A stretch of DNA of 64,000 nt from Planctomycetota bacterium. Its GTDB lineage: Bacteria > Planctomycetota > UBA8742 > UBA2392. This document shows, piece after piece, positions 39,693 through 47,591 of this stretch (position 1 is the first letter of the stretch; every line of letters starts with the position of its first letter). Position numbers and translations under genes: made by a program. The notes under the pieces were generated by a model, which had not been told where the DNA came from, did no database searches, and saw only the letters and a program-made list of their open reading frames with translations. The stretch covers positions 1-64,000 of the forward strand of contig JADZFR010000056.1 of the NCBI GenBank assembly GCA_020849795.1, written 5' to 3'.

Positions 39693-41006
39693 ATGCAGGA
39701 AGCAAACCACAATCGCGAAGAGCTTGAGCTGCTGTGCTCGCGCAACCTTGACGGCGACATTTCGCCGGCAGAGCGCGCAAGGCTCGAGTCGGCCCTGAAG
39801 GCTGACCCCGAGTTGCGCGCCTTCGAGGCGCGCCTGCGGCCGGTACACGGCATGGTGGCTTTGCTTTCGGACAGTTTCCGGTTGCCCGCCGATTTCCGCG
39901 AGCGAGTGTTGCGTGAAGTCGAGGCCCCGGTCATCCAGTTGCCGACCCGGCGCTGGACGCCGTGGATTGCCGCGGCGGCTGTGCTGCTTGCGCTGGGCAC
40001 AGGCATTACGGCCATGGTCTTCAACGAAACGGGTGTGCCGGAAGCGACGCCGTATGTTGCCGGCCACAATAAGGGGGATCACGGTGCGGTGTCCCCCGAC
40101 AGGACCGACCCGGTGGTGGAAACACCCAGGGCCCGGGTTGTGGCAGTCAGCAGCGGTGAAATCGAGTTCACGGACGCCGGCGGGAACGTCACCCGCAACC
40201 ACGGCATGGACGGCCAGCTTTCCATGCCCGCAGAAGTGCGTGCGCCCGCGGATTCACACGCCACGCTGCAGTTGGGCAAGGGTGCGGTGGTGCTGCAAAA
40301 GGGTGCGCGCGTGCGGCTGTCGGATGTGGACGCCGACGGCGTGCCCGACGTGGAGCCGATGGACGGCGACATCTACCTGGAAAGCTGGGCGCAGACGAGC
40401 GTGCGCAGCAAGGTGGACAAGGTCAAGGTCAGTGTGGATCGCGGTGGCTTGAGTTTGCGCAGCACGCCGCAAGGCTACGTCGCATCGCCAAGTTACGGCG
40501 GCGCAACGGTAGGTGAGATGGCAGTCGGTTACCGGCAGTGCGCGACGATTCGCGATAACGGCGTAAGTGTCGCCGCCTGTGAAGACCCCGGGCTTGAAGG
40601 CTGGGTCATCGACGGCCGCGCTGACGCAATCAAGCTGGAACTGAAGAACCTGCTGGGCGCTCGCTTTGAAGAAATCACCACCGACCAGTGGGCGCAGTGG
40701 GACAAGCTGCTCAAGGGCGTGCTGTCACGCCCCGACGAGCGCGCCAAGCATTCGTACATCCTGAAGCTGCTGCTGAAGCACGGCTTCTTTGAAGAAGCCG
40801 GCGAGAAAGAGATCGAGGCCTTTGGGCGCATCGCCGAAATCCTGGGCGAGGGCACGACGGAAGACGACATCGCCGTCAACGAACTGCGCATGATCAAAGA
40901 GTTCGAGAAGGCTCTCCAAGAAGACCCCGAAGCCATGGCCCAGTTCAAGCGCATGCTGCGCGACATGCTGGAACGCATGGCTGAGCGGCAACGCAAACCC
41001 GACTAG
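39693..41006 (+). CDS. Large membrane anti-sigma-factor-like protein
   Basis: The 437-residue product has a short N-terminal cytosolic helix bundle (SRNLDGDISPAERARLESAL) like that of anti-sigma factors but without the HxxxCxxC zinc motif, one membrane segment at about residues 89-107 (WIAAAAVLLALGTGITAMVF), then a FecR-like periplasmic beta domain (residues 140-300, with GQLSMPAEVRAPADSHATLQ) and a C-terminal helical domain ending in repeated Met/Glu/Arg helices. The gene directly follows the ECF sigma gene, and the pair probably reacts to a signal in the periplasm. The extra C-terminal domain makes it much longer than ordinary anti-sigma factors. Confidence 0.75.
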   Translation: MQEANHNREELELLCSRNLDGDISPAERARLESALKADPELRAFEARLRPVHGMVALLSDSFRLPADFRERVLREVEAPVIQLPTRRWTPWIAAAAVLLALGTGITAMVFNETGVPEATPYVAGHNKGDHGAVSPDRTDPVVETPRARVVAVSSGEIEFTDAGGNVTRNHGMDGQLSMPAEVRAPADSHATLQLGKGAVVLQKGARVRLSDVDADGVPDVEPMDGDIYLESWAQTSVRSKVDKVKVSVDRGGLSLRSTPQGYVASPSYGGATVGEMAVGYRQCATIRDNGVSVAACEDPGLEGWVIDGRADAIKLELKNLLGARFEEITTDQWAQWDKLLKGVLSRPDERAKHSYILKLLLKHGFFEEAGEKEIEAFGRIAEILGEGTTEDDIAVNELRMIKEFEKALQEDPEAMAQFKRMLRDMLERMAERQRKPD

Positions 41007-41019
41007 AGCACTTGCAAGG

Positions 41020-41148
41020 TTTGTTTGCGGGCTTGCGCTTGCGGCGAGCTTCGCATCCCTGCGTCGCGCTCCTTCAGCGTGGCCGCCTGCCACGCGTGCG
41101 TGCGCGCTGCTTGATCTGCTCGCGCGGCGCGGAATCTCTGCAAACAAA
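41020..41148. repeat. Long-range inverted repeat in a convergent gap
   Basis: tttgtttgc (41020-41028) and gcaaacaaa (41140-41148) flank a GC-rich segment between the ends of the convergent anti-sigma-like and 41162 genes. It may fold as a shared transcription-end structure. Confidence 0.35.
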
Positions 41149-41161
41149 GCCCGAAAGAGCG

Positions 41162-41494
41162 CTAGGTCACCACGCCGTCGACGGGCTTGAAGTGTGGAAA
41201 TGGTTTTTCCGACTCTGCCAGGCTGATCAGCGCCGAAAACTCACCCAGTTCTTCCATGCGCTTCCAGAGTTTCTGGACGGCTTTGTGATCGCGAGCCTTG
41301 GCCGCTGCGCCGGGCTTCCACTCGAAGATTTCAATAAACGTGCCGTCTTCGGCTTCGGCCAGGATGGCGGGCCTGTCGGTGATCAGCTCTTCGACGCGCA
41401 GTGTGGTGTTGTGCTGCTGGATCAGCTCCAGCATCGCCTTGCGTGAAGTCGCGGCATAGGGCCGGTACATCGCAAACACTATCTCGCCGCTCAT
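41162..41494 (-). CDS. Hypothetical small protein, possibly alpha/beta barrel
   Basis: The 110-residue product begins MSGEIVFAMYRPYAATSRKA and alternates strands and helices (LRVEELITDRPAILAEAEDGTFIEIFEW, each in short pieces), as in the dimeric alpha-beta-barrel (ABM/EthD-like) proteins, but no active-site residue is recognisable. The ATG at 41494 has a weak GAAAG sequence. It follows the membrane-protein gene by 64 bp. Confidence 0.6.
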   Translation of the reverse strand: MSGEIVFAMYRPYAATSRKAMLELIQQHNTTLRVEELITDRPAILAEAEDGTFIEIFEWKPGAAAKARDHKAVQKLWKRMEELGEFSALISLAESEKPFPHFKPVDGVVT

Positions 41495-41558
41495 GGGTTT
41501 CTTTCGCAGGGTCCAATGCCTGCCTTGTGCAGAATCGGGCCGCAAACCGCAACCAGCA

Positions 41559-42023
41559 TCACGCGTATTTGTCTTTCGTTTCCGCCGGCTTGCCGGTCAG
41601 TGCAAGTCTGACCCGGGCTGGTGTCGGGAACATCACGACCGTCACCACGGCAAACAGCACGAAGGCCGGAACCGTCAGCACATGCGGTCCCGTCAGCAGC
41701 AGCGCAATGCCGGCAAACAGTGCGGCACCTTCGGCGCCGGCCACGACGATAAGGGCCCGGGTTTTGTATACCGCCAGCTTGGCCTCATCAGTTCCCGCCT
41801 TTTCCAGCTTTGCTGTCAGCGCGCGGTTCATCACTGAGCCCTGTACAGCCGCCATTACCGTGAGCGCCAGTTGGCCGTAGCGGATGATGTCGAACATGTC
41901 GGTTTCGACTTCGCCGATCGGGCCGTACACCGCCCCGGCAACGCCGAAAGCGGTGGCTAACAAGACGGTTGCGCCCACCACAATGCCCAGCCCGCGCGCG
42001 GTGTCAGCGATCTGCTTTTCCAT
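41559..42023 (-). CDS. Small membrane protein, unknown function
   Basis: The 154-residue product has four hydrophobic segments (GIVVGATVLLATAFGVAGAV; YGQLALTVMAAVQGSVM; LIVVAGAEGAALFAGIALLL; VPAFVLFAVVTVVMF) and a charged loop between the second and third. No family is recognised, although two short-loop helix pairs resemble c-subunit-like hairpins. A TAGATT box lies 6 nt before the ATG, and overlaps the stop codon of the upstream HTH gene. Confidence 0.65.
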   Translation of the reverse strand: MEKQIADTARGLGIVVGATVLLATAFGVAGAVYGPIGEVETDMFDIIRYGQLALTVMAAVQGSVMNRALTAKLEKAGTDEAKLAVYKTRALIVVAGAEGAALFAGIALLLTGPHVLTVPAFVLFAVVTVVMFPTPARVRLALTGKPAETKDKYA

Positions 42024-42035
42024 GGTGGCAATCTA
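42024..42035 (-). promoter_or_regulatory. Leaderless-type -10 box of the small membrane protein gene
   Basis: On the minus strand TAGATT (42035-42030), then gccacc, then ATG. The TAG of the box is the stop codon of the upstream gene. Confidence 0.35.
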
Positions 42036-42380
42036 ACGTTTGCGGCCGAAGATGTGCTCCGAGATTCGACGGCGGGCGCGCAGCAGATAGTGACTGACCG
42101 CGCGGCGCCCGATACCAAGGTGGCGGGCGATTTCTTCTTGCGGCATCGCGTGCGTGTACGTCAGGTCGAACACTGCCTGCATGCGCCCGCGCAGGATCGA
42201 GCGGTAATCGGTCAAGGCCCGCGCAGCCTGGATTTCGGCGGCAAGGTATTTGGCGTACTGGGCTGCATTCTTGCGGTGCAGACCGTGTATGCGGCCGTGC
42301 TGCTCGTCCGGCAGCAGGGATTCAACAGCTTCGCAAGGTTGGGTACAGGTGGCACGAAGGGGGCATTTGTCGCAGGGCAT
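42033..42380 (-). CDS. HTH protein with N-terminal Cys cluster (sigma-region-4-like)
   Basis: The 115-residue product begins with a cysteine cluster CDKCPLRATCTQPC (residues 3-16), which may bind zinc or an iron-sulfur cluster, followed by a helical region and a C-terminal HTH of the sigma-70 region 4 type (MPQEEIARHLGIGRRAVSHYLLRARRRI). It has no region 2, so it is not a full sigma factor. Similar short region-4-only proteins occur in phages and as transcription modulators. GAGG precedes the ATG. An AT-rich palindrome lies 60 bp upstream. Confidence 0.7.
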   Translation of the reverse strand: MPCDKCPLRATCTQPCEAVESLLPDEQHGRIHGLHRKNAAQYAKYLAAEIQAARALTDYRSILRGRMQAVFDLTYTHAMPQEEIARHLGIGRRAVSHYLLRARRRISEHIFGRKR

Positions 42381-42439
42381 GAGACCTCGGTCGGGTGGGG
42401 CTCCGACCTTCAGGAGGTTCCGGCCTCAGATTCTAGAAC

Positions 42440-42454
42440 ATTACATATAGTAAT
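42440..42454. promoter_or_regulatory. AT-rich palindrome, possible operator
   Basis: attac-atata-gtaat, exact inverted repeat in the gap between the Com-like and HTH genes; AT content is far above the surrounding sequence, so it may hold a promoter or an operator for the HTH gene. Confidence 0.35.
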
Positions 42455-42461
42455 AGTTGAG

Positions 42462-42623
42462 TCAAGGACGGAACTGCCAGACGCATCCGCAGCGACGGCA
42501 CTTCACCTCGATCACGACCGGCCCCAATGCCTTGAAAAGAAGGGCGCCGCAGTCGCATCGCACGTTGCCTGCCGGGGGTTGCGTGCGGCGTTTCAGGTTG
42601 TCGGCTGGTCGATTGCGTGCCAT
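42462..42623 (-). CDS. Com-like zinc-ribbon miniprotein (53 aa)
   Basis: A 53-residue frame from the ATG at 42623 to TGA at 42462. After a basic N terminus (MARNRPADNLKRRT) it reads VRCDCGALLFKALGPVVIEV, then KCRRCGCVWQFRP. The spacing of CxC, G-L-L-F-K-A, and I-E-V-K-C-x-x-C is that of the Mu phage Com family of small zinc-finger translational activators (and related prophage proteins). A perfect TATAAT (42654-42659, minus strand) lies about 30 nt upstream. It is shorter than usual ORF cut-offs and would be missed by most annotation. Confidence 0.8.
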   Translation of the reverse strand: MARNRPADNLKRRTQPPAGNVRCDCGALLFKALGPVVIEVKCRRCGCVWQFRP

Positions 42624-42763
42624 GTCGTCTTTCGCCAAAATATGACAGAAAGAATTATATTAGGCGCCGCGACAATGGCGCCGCTTGCCACCGAAAATCC
42701 TTGCAAGTCTTCTCCCGTTCAAGCGTTCCATCGGCGTGATACTCTCTTGGGCGGTGGCTGTGC

Positions 42764-42792
42764 TTGACGCGTTACCCTGACAAGCCACTATG
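42764..42792 (+). promoter_or_regulatory. Candidate promoter of the T6SS locus
   Basis: TTGACG (42764-42769), a 17-nt spacer and ACTATG (42787-42792), 32 nt before the first FHA gene. The upstream region 42624-42763 has a repeated ggcgcc palindrome but no gene. Confidence 0.35.
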
Positions 42793-42824
42793 AAGGTTGC
42801 TTTGCCGAAACTGGAAGCCTGCTG

Positions 42825-43931
42825 ATGCCCATCCGTATCGTGGTTCGAGTGCCGCGCGGCAGCACCACGGAGGTTTCCGAGCACACCTTCACGCGCAGTA
42901 AAATCCTGGTCGGGCGCTCGCCGGAGTGCGACCTGGTGCTGCCCGGCGACGAGGTTCGGGTCTCGCGCCAGCACATTCGCCTTGAGCGTCGCGAGGGTGG
43001 TTACCTTCTGGTCGACCTGGGCTCGCGTAACGGCACACTGCTGAACGGCGCCATCATCCCGCCTGCCAGCACGCACCCGTTGAATGAAACCGACGTCATC
43101 AAGATGGGCACGGTCGAGCTCGAAGTCGTCCGCGTAGTGCTGGACGAACGCGCCGAAGACAAACAGGACGCCATTCGCAAGGGCAACAACACCAGCGGCC
43201 GTGTGCCGGCTGTCGGGTCTGACCCGCGCGAGCGCGCGGCCCTGGAGGCCTTGCAGGCGGTCTCGAAATTCTTCGTGGGTGAAGGCGAGTTCACGTCGCC
43301 CGAGCAGGTCAAGCTGTTCGGCGAGATGATTCGCATGAGCCTCGACATCCTGCTTGAGGGCCTGTTCAGCGCGCTCTCGCAGCGCAAACAGTTCGAGGGC
43401 GAGTTCGACGCCAGCGTCACCATGGCGTTCCAACGCGAAGCCAACCCCATGAAGTCCAAGCAGGAACTCGCCCAGTTCAAGCGCTTTCCCGTCGACTGGA
43501 AATTGCAGCCGCCGCTGCACGAGGTCAAGGACAGCCTCGAGCGCGCCACCAAGGACATTGCCCAACACCAGATGGGGCTGCTGGCCGGCATGCAGCAAGT
43601 ACTTGATGCGATCGTAAAGCGGCTTGACCCGCTGAAGATTGAAGAGAAGTCGAAGGAAAAGGCAGGCCTGCTGGGGCGGCTGAGCCCCGGCAAGCTGGCC
43701 TGGCACGAGTACCTGAGCACGTACAGCGAGTTCCTGGCTGAGAGCAGCAAGATGTTCAACGAGATGATCTACCCCAACCTCCAGAAGGGGTACCTGCTTT
43801 CGCACAAGGAAAAGACCAAAATTCTGGCAAGCGCCGCAGAGCTTGCAAAACGTGCCGAAGTCGTGGCCGAAGCCGCAGCCCAGAGTGCAGCCAACCTGCA
43901 CCGCGACGACGCCGAGTCGCCCGCGCCCTGA
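42825..43931 (+). CDS. tagH: T6SS-associated FHA-domain protein (TagH/ImpI type)
   Basis: The 368-residue product has an FHA domain at residues 1-105 with the complete phosphothreonine-binding motif set: GRS (about 31), SRQH (49-52) and SRNGT (about 66). The C-terminal half (FFVGEGEFTSPEQ to MFNEMIYPNLQKG) matches the C-terminal domain specific to T6SS FHA proteins, which contains the HQMGLLAGMQ helix. In T6SS these proteins bind phosphorylated partners in the threonine-phosphorylation pathway that controls assembly. It is the first gene of the locus. Confidence 0.88.
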   Translation: MPIRIVVRVPRGSTTEVSEHTFTRSKILVGRSPECDLVLPGDEVRVSRQHIRLERREGGYLLVDLGSRNGTLLNGAIIPPASTHPLNETDVIKMGTVELEVVRVVLDERAEDKQDAIRKGNNTSGRVPAVGSDPRERAALEALQAVSKFFVGEGEFTSPEQVKLFGEMIRMSLDILLEGLFSALSQRKQFEGEFDASVTMAFQREANPMKSKQELAQFKRFPVDWKLQPPLHEVKDSLERATKDIAQHQMGLLAGMQQVLDAIVKRLDPLKIEEKSKEKAGLLGRLSPGKLAWHEYLSTYSEFLAESSKMFNEMIYPNLQKGYLLSHKEKTKILASAAELAKRAEVVAEAAAQSAANLHRDDAESPAP

Positions 43932-44008
43932 ATCGCACAGATCACGCCGCTTGACCTTGTTGCGCCGCGTCCCCAAACTGCGGCGCTTGGCTTTCTTTGG
44001 GGTGGGCA

Positions 44009-44968
44009 ATGGCTTTGGTCGTCGCGGTTTCGCGTGCAGGCACCGACACCACCCTGGGTGAACACACATTTGGCAAAGAGGCGCGTTCCAAGGGCATCGT
44101 GTTTGGCAGTGCTCCTGAGTCCGACGTCGTGGTCATGGAGCTTAAAGAACAGCACGCTCGCCTGGAAAAGCGCCGCGACGGCTATTACTTCGTCGACCTT
44201 GGCACTGAAGGATTTGCCGTGGACGGCAAGAAGCACGATGCCGGAACCGATTTTCGCGTGTCTGACGGCACGCGCATTCTGTCGGCGGGCATCGTGTTTC
44301 ACTTCAAGCGCGAAGCCACGCCGCTGCGCACCACGCGCGTCACGTCAACGCCTGAGCCGGCTACGTCAAGCACCGGCAGTCACAGCAGTCTGCAAGCGAT
44401 GTCGCACGCGGCGCTGAAAGACCTGTCGCGTTACTTTGTCGGCGAGGCGAACTTCGAAAACGTCGGCGAGATCCGGCGCTTCAAGGCGATGCTTCAGCTT
44501 ACGCTGGAAGTCGCCATGGAGTGGATGGGCAAGGCCCTGCGCGGCCGGGCCGAGTTTCAGGACCAGTTCAGCGCGCCGGTCACGCAACTGTTCGCGCATT
44601 CGCTGAACCCGCTGAAGAAGATGCAGGACATCAGCACGATCGCCAATTTCCTGTTGGACTGGCGTGAAGAACGAGACATTGAAAGCATCCGCGAAACCCT
44701 GCGCGACGCGTTCACCGACATGGTCAAGCACCAGATGGGCATGCTGGCGGGTTTGCAGCAGTTCATCAATGACCTGCAGGCCAAGCTGGACCCCACGGCC
44801 ATTGAAGAAGCGGCGGGCAAAGGCAAGAAAGCCTGGAAGAGGTATACCGAGCTTTACGGCGACACGTTTGCCGAGAGCAGCAAACTCTTTAACGAGTTGA
44901 TCTACCCAAGCATACGCAAGGGCTATATTTTCTCGCACGATGACGTATCAAGCGACACGAAGGACTAA
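44009..44968 (+). CDS. T6SS-associated FHA paralogue with degenerate FHA motif
   Basis: The 319-residue product shares the C-terminal domain of the preceding gene (YFVGEANFENVGE, then HQMGMLAGLQQFI and NELIYPSIRKG), so the two arose by duplication. The N-terminal FHA-like domain has lost the phosphopeptide residues: GRS is GSA, SRxH is KEQH with only His kept, and the NGT loop is EGFAVDG. It can therefore hardly bind phosphothreonine. ATG at 44009 (GGGGTGG upstream) is used. Its end overlaps an unused upstream start of tssJ; the true tssJ start is 20 bp downstream. Confidence 0.82.
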   Translation: MALVVAVSRAGTDTTLGEHTFGKEARSKGIVFGSAPESDVVVMELKEQHARLEKRRDGYYFVDLGTEGFAVDGKKHDAGTDFRVSDGTRILSAGIVFHFKREATPLRTTRVTSTPEPATSSTGSHSSLQAMSHAALKDLSRYFVGEANFENVGEIRRFKAMLQLTLEVAMEWMGKALRGRAEFQDQFSAPVTQLFAHSLNPLKKMQDISTIANFLLDWREERDIESIRETLRDAFTDMVKHQMGMLAGLQQFINDLQAKLDPTAIEEAAGKGKKAWKRYTELYGDTFAESSKLFNELIYPSIRKGYIFSHDDVSSDTKD

Positions 44969-44987
44969 CCAGCAGGGGAGCCGTGTC

Positions 44988-45449
44988 ATGAAGATGATTG
45001 CATTGACCTGTACCGCATTGGCCATGATGCTGTTCGGGTGCACGACCACTTCGGTCACCATGAAGCTGCAGGCGATTGAGCCCGTGAACCTGGCAGACGG
45101 CAGCAGCGATTCGCGCGTCGTCGAAGTGCGCATCTATGAGCTGAAGGACAAGACCAAATTCGAACAAGCCGTCACTGAGGACATCTGGGACAAAGCCGAA
45201 GAAACCCTGGGCGGCGACCTGCTGTCGGTCAAGAACGCCGACCCTGTGTACCCGCAAAAGCCCAACGCCGCCGAAGGCGGCACCAAGGTCGTGATCGACC
45301 CGTTGAACGCTGACACAAAGTTTATCGGCGTGCTTGCGTTGATGACAAACAGCGACACGGTGGGCAAGCGCCACGTGGTGGTAACGCTGGAAGAAGCCGA
45401 CGACGTGATTTTCCGGATCACCGGCTATCACATTGAGGTCAAGCGGTAA
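44988..45449 (+). CDS. tssJ: T6SS outer-membrane lipoprotein TssJ
   Basis: The 153-residue product has a signal peptide with lipobox LFGC (Cys18), and then a beta-rich domain with VVEVRIYELKDKTKFEQAV, typical of TssJ. It anchors the TssL-TssM complex to the outer membrane. The presence of tssJ shows that the system is of the two-membrane type. The chosen ATG is 20 bp after the end of the FHA paralogue. Confidence 0.9.
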   Translation: MKMIALTCTALAMMLFGCTTTSVTMKLQAIEPVNLADGSSDSRVVEVRIYELKDKTKFEQAVTEDIWDKAEETLGGDLLSVKNADPVYPQKPNAAEGGTKVVIDPLNADTKFIGVLALMTNSDTVGKRHVVVTLEEADDVIFRITGYHIEVKR

Positions 45450-45484
45450 CGTCGGGCACGCGGGCAAACCGAAAGCGGACGAAT

Positions 45485-46840
45485 ATGGAGCACCAACAGA
45501 AAGTGCTGTGGACCGAGGGGATGTTCCTGACCCCGCAGCACTTCCAGCAGTGGGACCGGTACATCGAGAACCTTGTGCAGCAGCGCATTCGTGCGTTGTC
45601 ACCGCTGGGTTTTGGTGTGCGTGATCTTGCCATCCATGAAGAGGGCCTGGCCAACGGCGAGTTCAGCATCTCGCGCGTCGCCGCGATTCTGCCCGACGGC
45701 CTGGTCGTGGATGTGCCCGGCACCGACGACGCGCCGGCATCGCGCAGTATCGCCGAGCACTACACCGCCGAGCGCGAACGCCTGGGCGTGTTCCTGGCCG
45801 CGCCGATCATCCCCGACCAGGGCGTGGCCCAGAGCCCCGGCGGCTTTCATGACGGCAGGCCCACGCGCTATCGCGGCCGCAGCCTTGAGATCCGCGACGA
45901 CAATGGCCAGGGCGCCAAGCGCGAAATCAGCGTGGCGTCCACCCACCTGCGCATCCTGTTTGACGGCGAGTCGCTGGACAACCACGCATGGGTCAAAGTC
46001 GCCGAGCTGGGACGCACCAGCACAGGCGGCTTTACGCTGGCCGAAACCTATGTGCCGCCGCTGCTGTCGATCGGCGGCAGCGGGCGCCTGATGGGCACGC
46101 TGCGCAAGATCCTGGAAATCCTTGCCACAAAAAGCACCGAGTTCGCACGCCAGCGCCGCAACCGGGGCGCGGGCCTGGCCAGTTTCAGCATGGCCGAAAG
46201 CGCCAGCTTCTGGCTGCTGCACACGGTCAACGGCGCCATTCCGCCCTTGCAGCATGCGTACAACACGGGCACGTGGCACCCTGAGCGCGTGTACATTGAA
46301 CTCGCGCGGCTGTGCGGCTTCATGTACACGTTCGCCGGCGAAGGCCACCCCAAGGACGTCCCGGCTTATGCGCACGATGACCTGGCCGGGACCTTTGCGC
46401 GCCTGGAGGCCCGCCTGCGCGAGCTGCTGGACACCATCATTCCGACCAAGTGCACCAACATTCCGCTGCAGAAGGCGCGTGACAACATGTACGTCGCCAA
46501 CATCCAGGACGAGCGCGTGCTTGAAGCCGGTGGCGCGCTGTACGTTGCGGTGGCCGCAGACGTGCCCGCCGAGAAAGTGGTGCGCGAGGCGCCGCTCAAG
46601 TTCAAGATCAGCAGCCAGGACCGCGTGGACCAGTTGATCACCGCGGCCCTGCGCGGCATCAGCGTGCGCCACATGCCCGCACCGCCGCCCGAGATTCCCG
46701 TCGCGCCGGGCCGCAATTACTTCCAGATCGACAAGGCGGGCGACCATTGGGATGCGGTGCGTGAGTCGCGCAGCATGGCGTTCTACCTGCCGCCCGAGTT
46801 TGCGGGGTTGAAGCTTGAGTTGATGGCAATCAAGGAATAG
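45485..46840 (+). CDS. tssK: T6SS baseplate protein TssK
   Basis: The 451-residue product begins with the family opening KVLWTEGMFLTPQHFQQWD and has the shoulder and neck domains followed by a C-terminal head domain that binds TssL-TssM; the motif LPPEFAGLKLELMAI is near the end. TssK forms trimers that link the baseplate to the membrane complex. It is two bases upstream of tssL. Confidence 0.95.
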   Translation: MEHQQKVLWTEGMFLTPQHFQQWDRYIENLVQQRIRALSPLGFGVRDLAIHEEGLANGEFSISRVAAILPDGLVVDVPGTDDAPASRSIAEHYTAERERLGVFLAAPIIPDQGVAQSPGGFHDGRPTRYRGRSLEIRDDNGQGAKREISVASTHLRILFDGESLDNHAWVKVAELGRTSTGGFTLAETYVPPLLSIGGSGRLMGTLRKILEILATKSTEFARQRRNRGAGLASFSMAESASFWLLHTVNGAIPPLQHAYNTGTWHPERVYIELARLCGFMYTFAGEGHPKDVPAYAHDDLAGTFARLEARLRELLDTIIPTKCTNIPLQKARDNMYVANIQDERVLEAGGALYVAVAADVPAEKVVREAPLKFKISSQDRVDQLITAALRGISVRHMPAPPPEIPVAPGRNYFQIDKAGDHWDAVRESRSMAFYLPPEFAGLKLELMAIKE

Positions 46841-46842
46841 GC

Positions 46843-47523
46843 ATGGCCGAAGGCGACTCCAAACCCAGGTTGTCTGACCTCGCTGCCGAGGTGTTTGCCT
46901 TTGCCTTTCAGCTCAAGGCAAGCAAAGACCCGGGCAAGGCACATGACGTCAAGCAAAGCGTCGTGCGCCTGTTCTCGGAGTTTGAGACCGCGGCCCGCAG
47001 CGGCGGATACAAAGCCGAGAACATCAGCAGCGCAAAGTACGCCCTGACCGCGTTCATCGACGAGCTGGTGCTGGCCGGCAGCGCGCCGATGAAAGACGAG
47101 TGGGCCGGCAGCCCGCTGCAGCTTGAGCTGTTCAATGACTTTGCGGCAGGCGAAGAGTTTTACACCAAGCTTAAGACCGTGCGCGCAAGCGGCGATGCCG
47201 AGTCTCGCGAAGTGGCAGGCGTGTATTTCCTTGCGCTGACCCATGGCTTCAAGGGCATGTTCATCGACCTGCGCGGCATGGAAGAGCGCAAGACGCTGAT
47301 GGACGCGCTGGCCGCCGAGATCAAGCAGGGTGCGCCCGGCGACCCCAAGGCGCTTTCACCAGCCTGGAAGGCGCCCGACGACATTCCCAAGCTTGTGAAA
47401 AGCGCGCCGGTGTGGGTGATGCCGGTGGTGTGCGGTGTCGTGCTGATTCTGATGGTGCTGGCACTGGCGTTTGCAGCCAACATGATGGCGGATTCCGCAA
47501 TTGGCATGCTGACCGGCAATTGA
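46843..47523 (+). CDS. tssL: T6SS membrane-complex protein TssL (DotU family)
   Basis: The 226-residue product has the DotU cytosolic domain (YALTAFIDELVL, then LQLELFNDFAAGEEFY) and one C-terminal membrane segment (about residues 190-216), giving the usual tail-anchored topology. There is no peptidoglycan-binding OmpA-like extension, so peptidoglycan anchoring must come from another protein. It precedes tssM by 68 bp. Confidence 0.94.
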   Translation: MAEGDSKPRLSDLAAEVFAFAFQLKASKDPGKAHDVKQSVVRLFSEFETAARSGGYKAENISSAKYALTAFIDELVLAGSAPMKDEWAGSPLQLELFNDFAAGEEFYTKLKTVRASGDAESREVAGVYFLALTHGFKGMFIDLRGMEERKTLMDALAAEIKQGAPGDPKALSPAWKAPDDIPKLVKSAPVWVMPVVCGVVLILMVLALAFAANMMADSAIGMLTGN

Positions 47524-47591
47524 TCGCGCCCGACACACCCGACATTTGAATTCGAGACAGACCAGGGCTCAGAACCACCAGGGGAAATGCA

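Noticed and set aside
42750..42763. GG-N10-GC spacing before the first T6SS gene as a sigma-54 promoter
   Set aside because: Apart from the two dinucleotides almost no position fits the consensus; a sigma-70-type TTGACG/ACTATG pair lies right after it.
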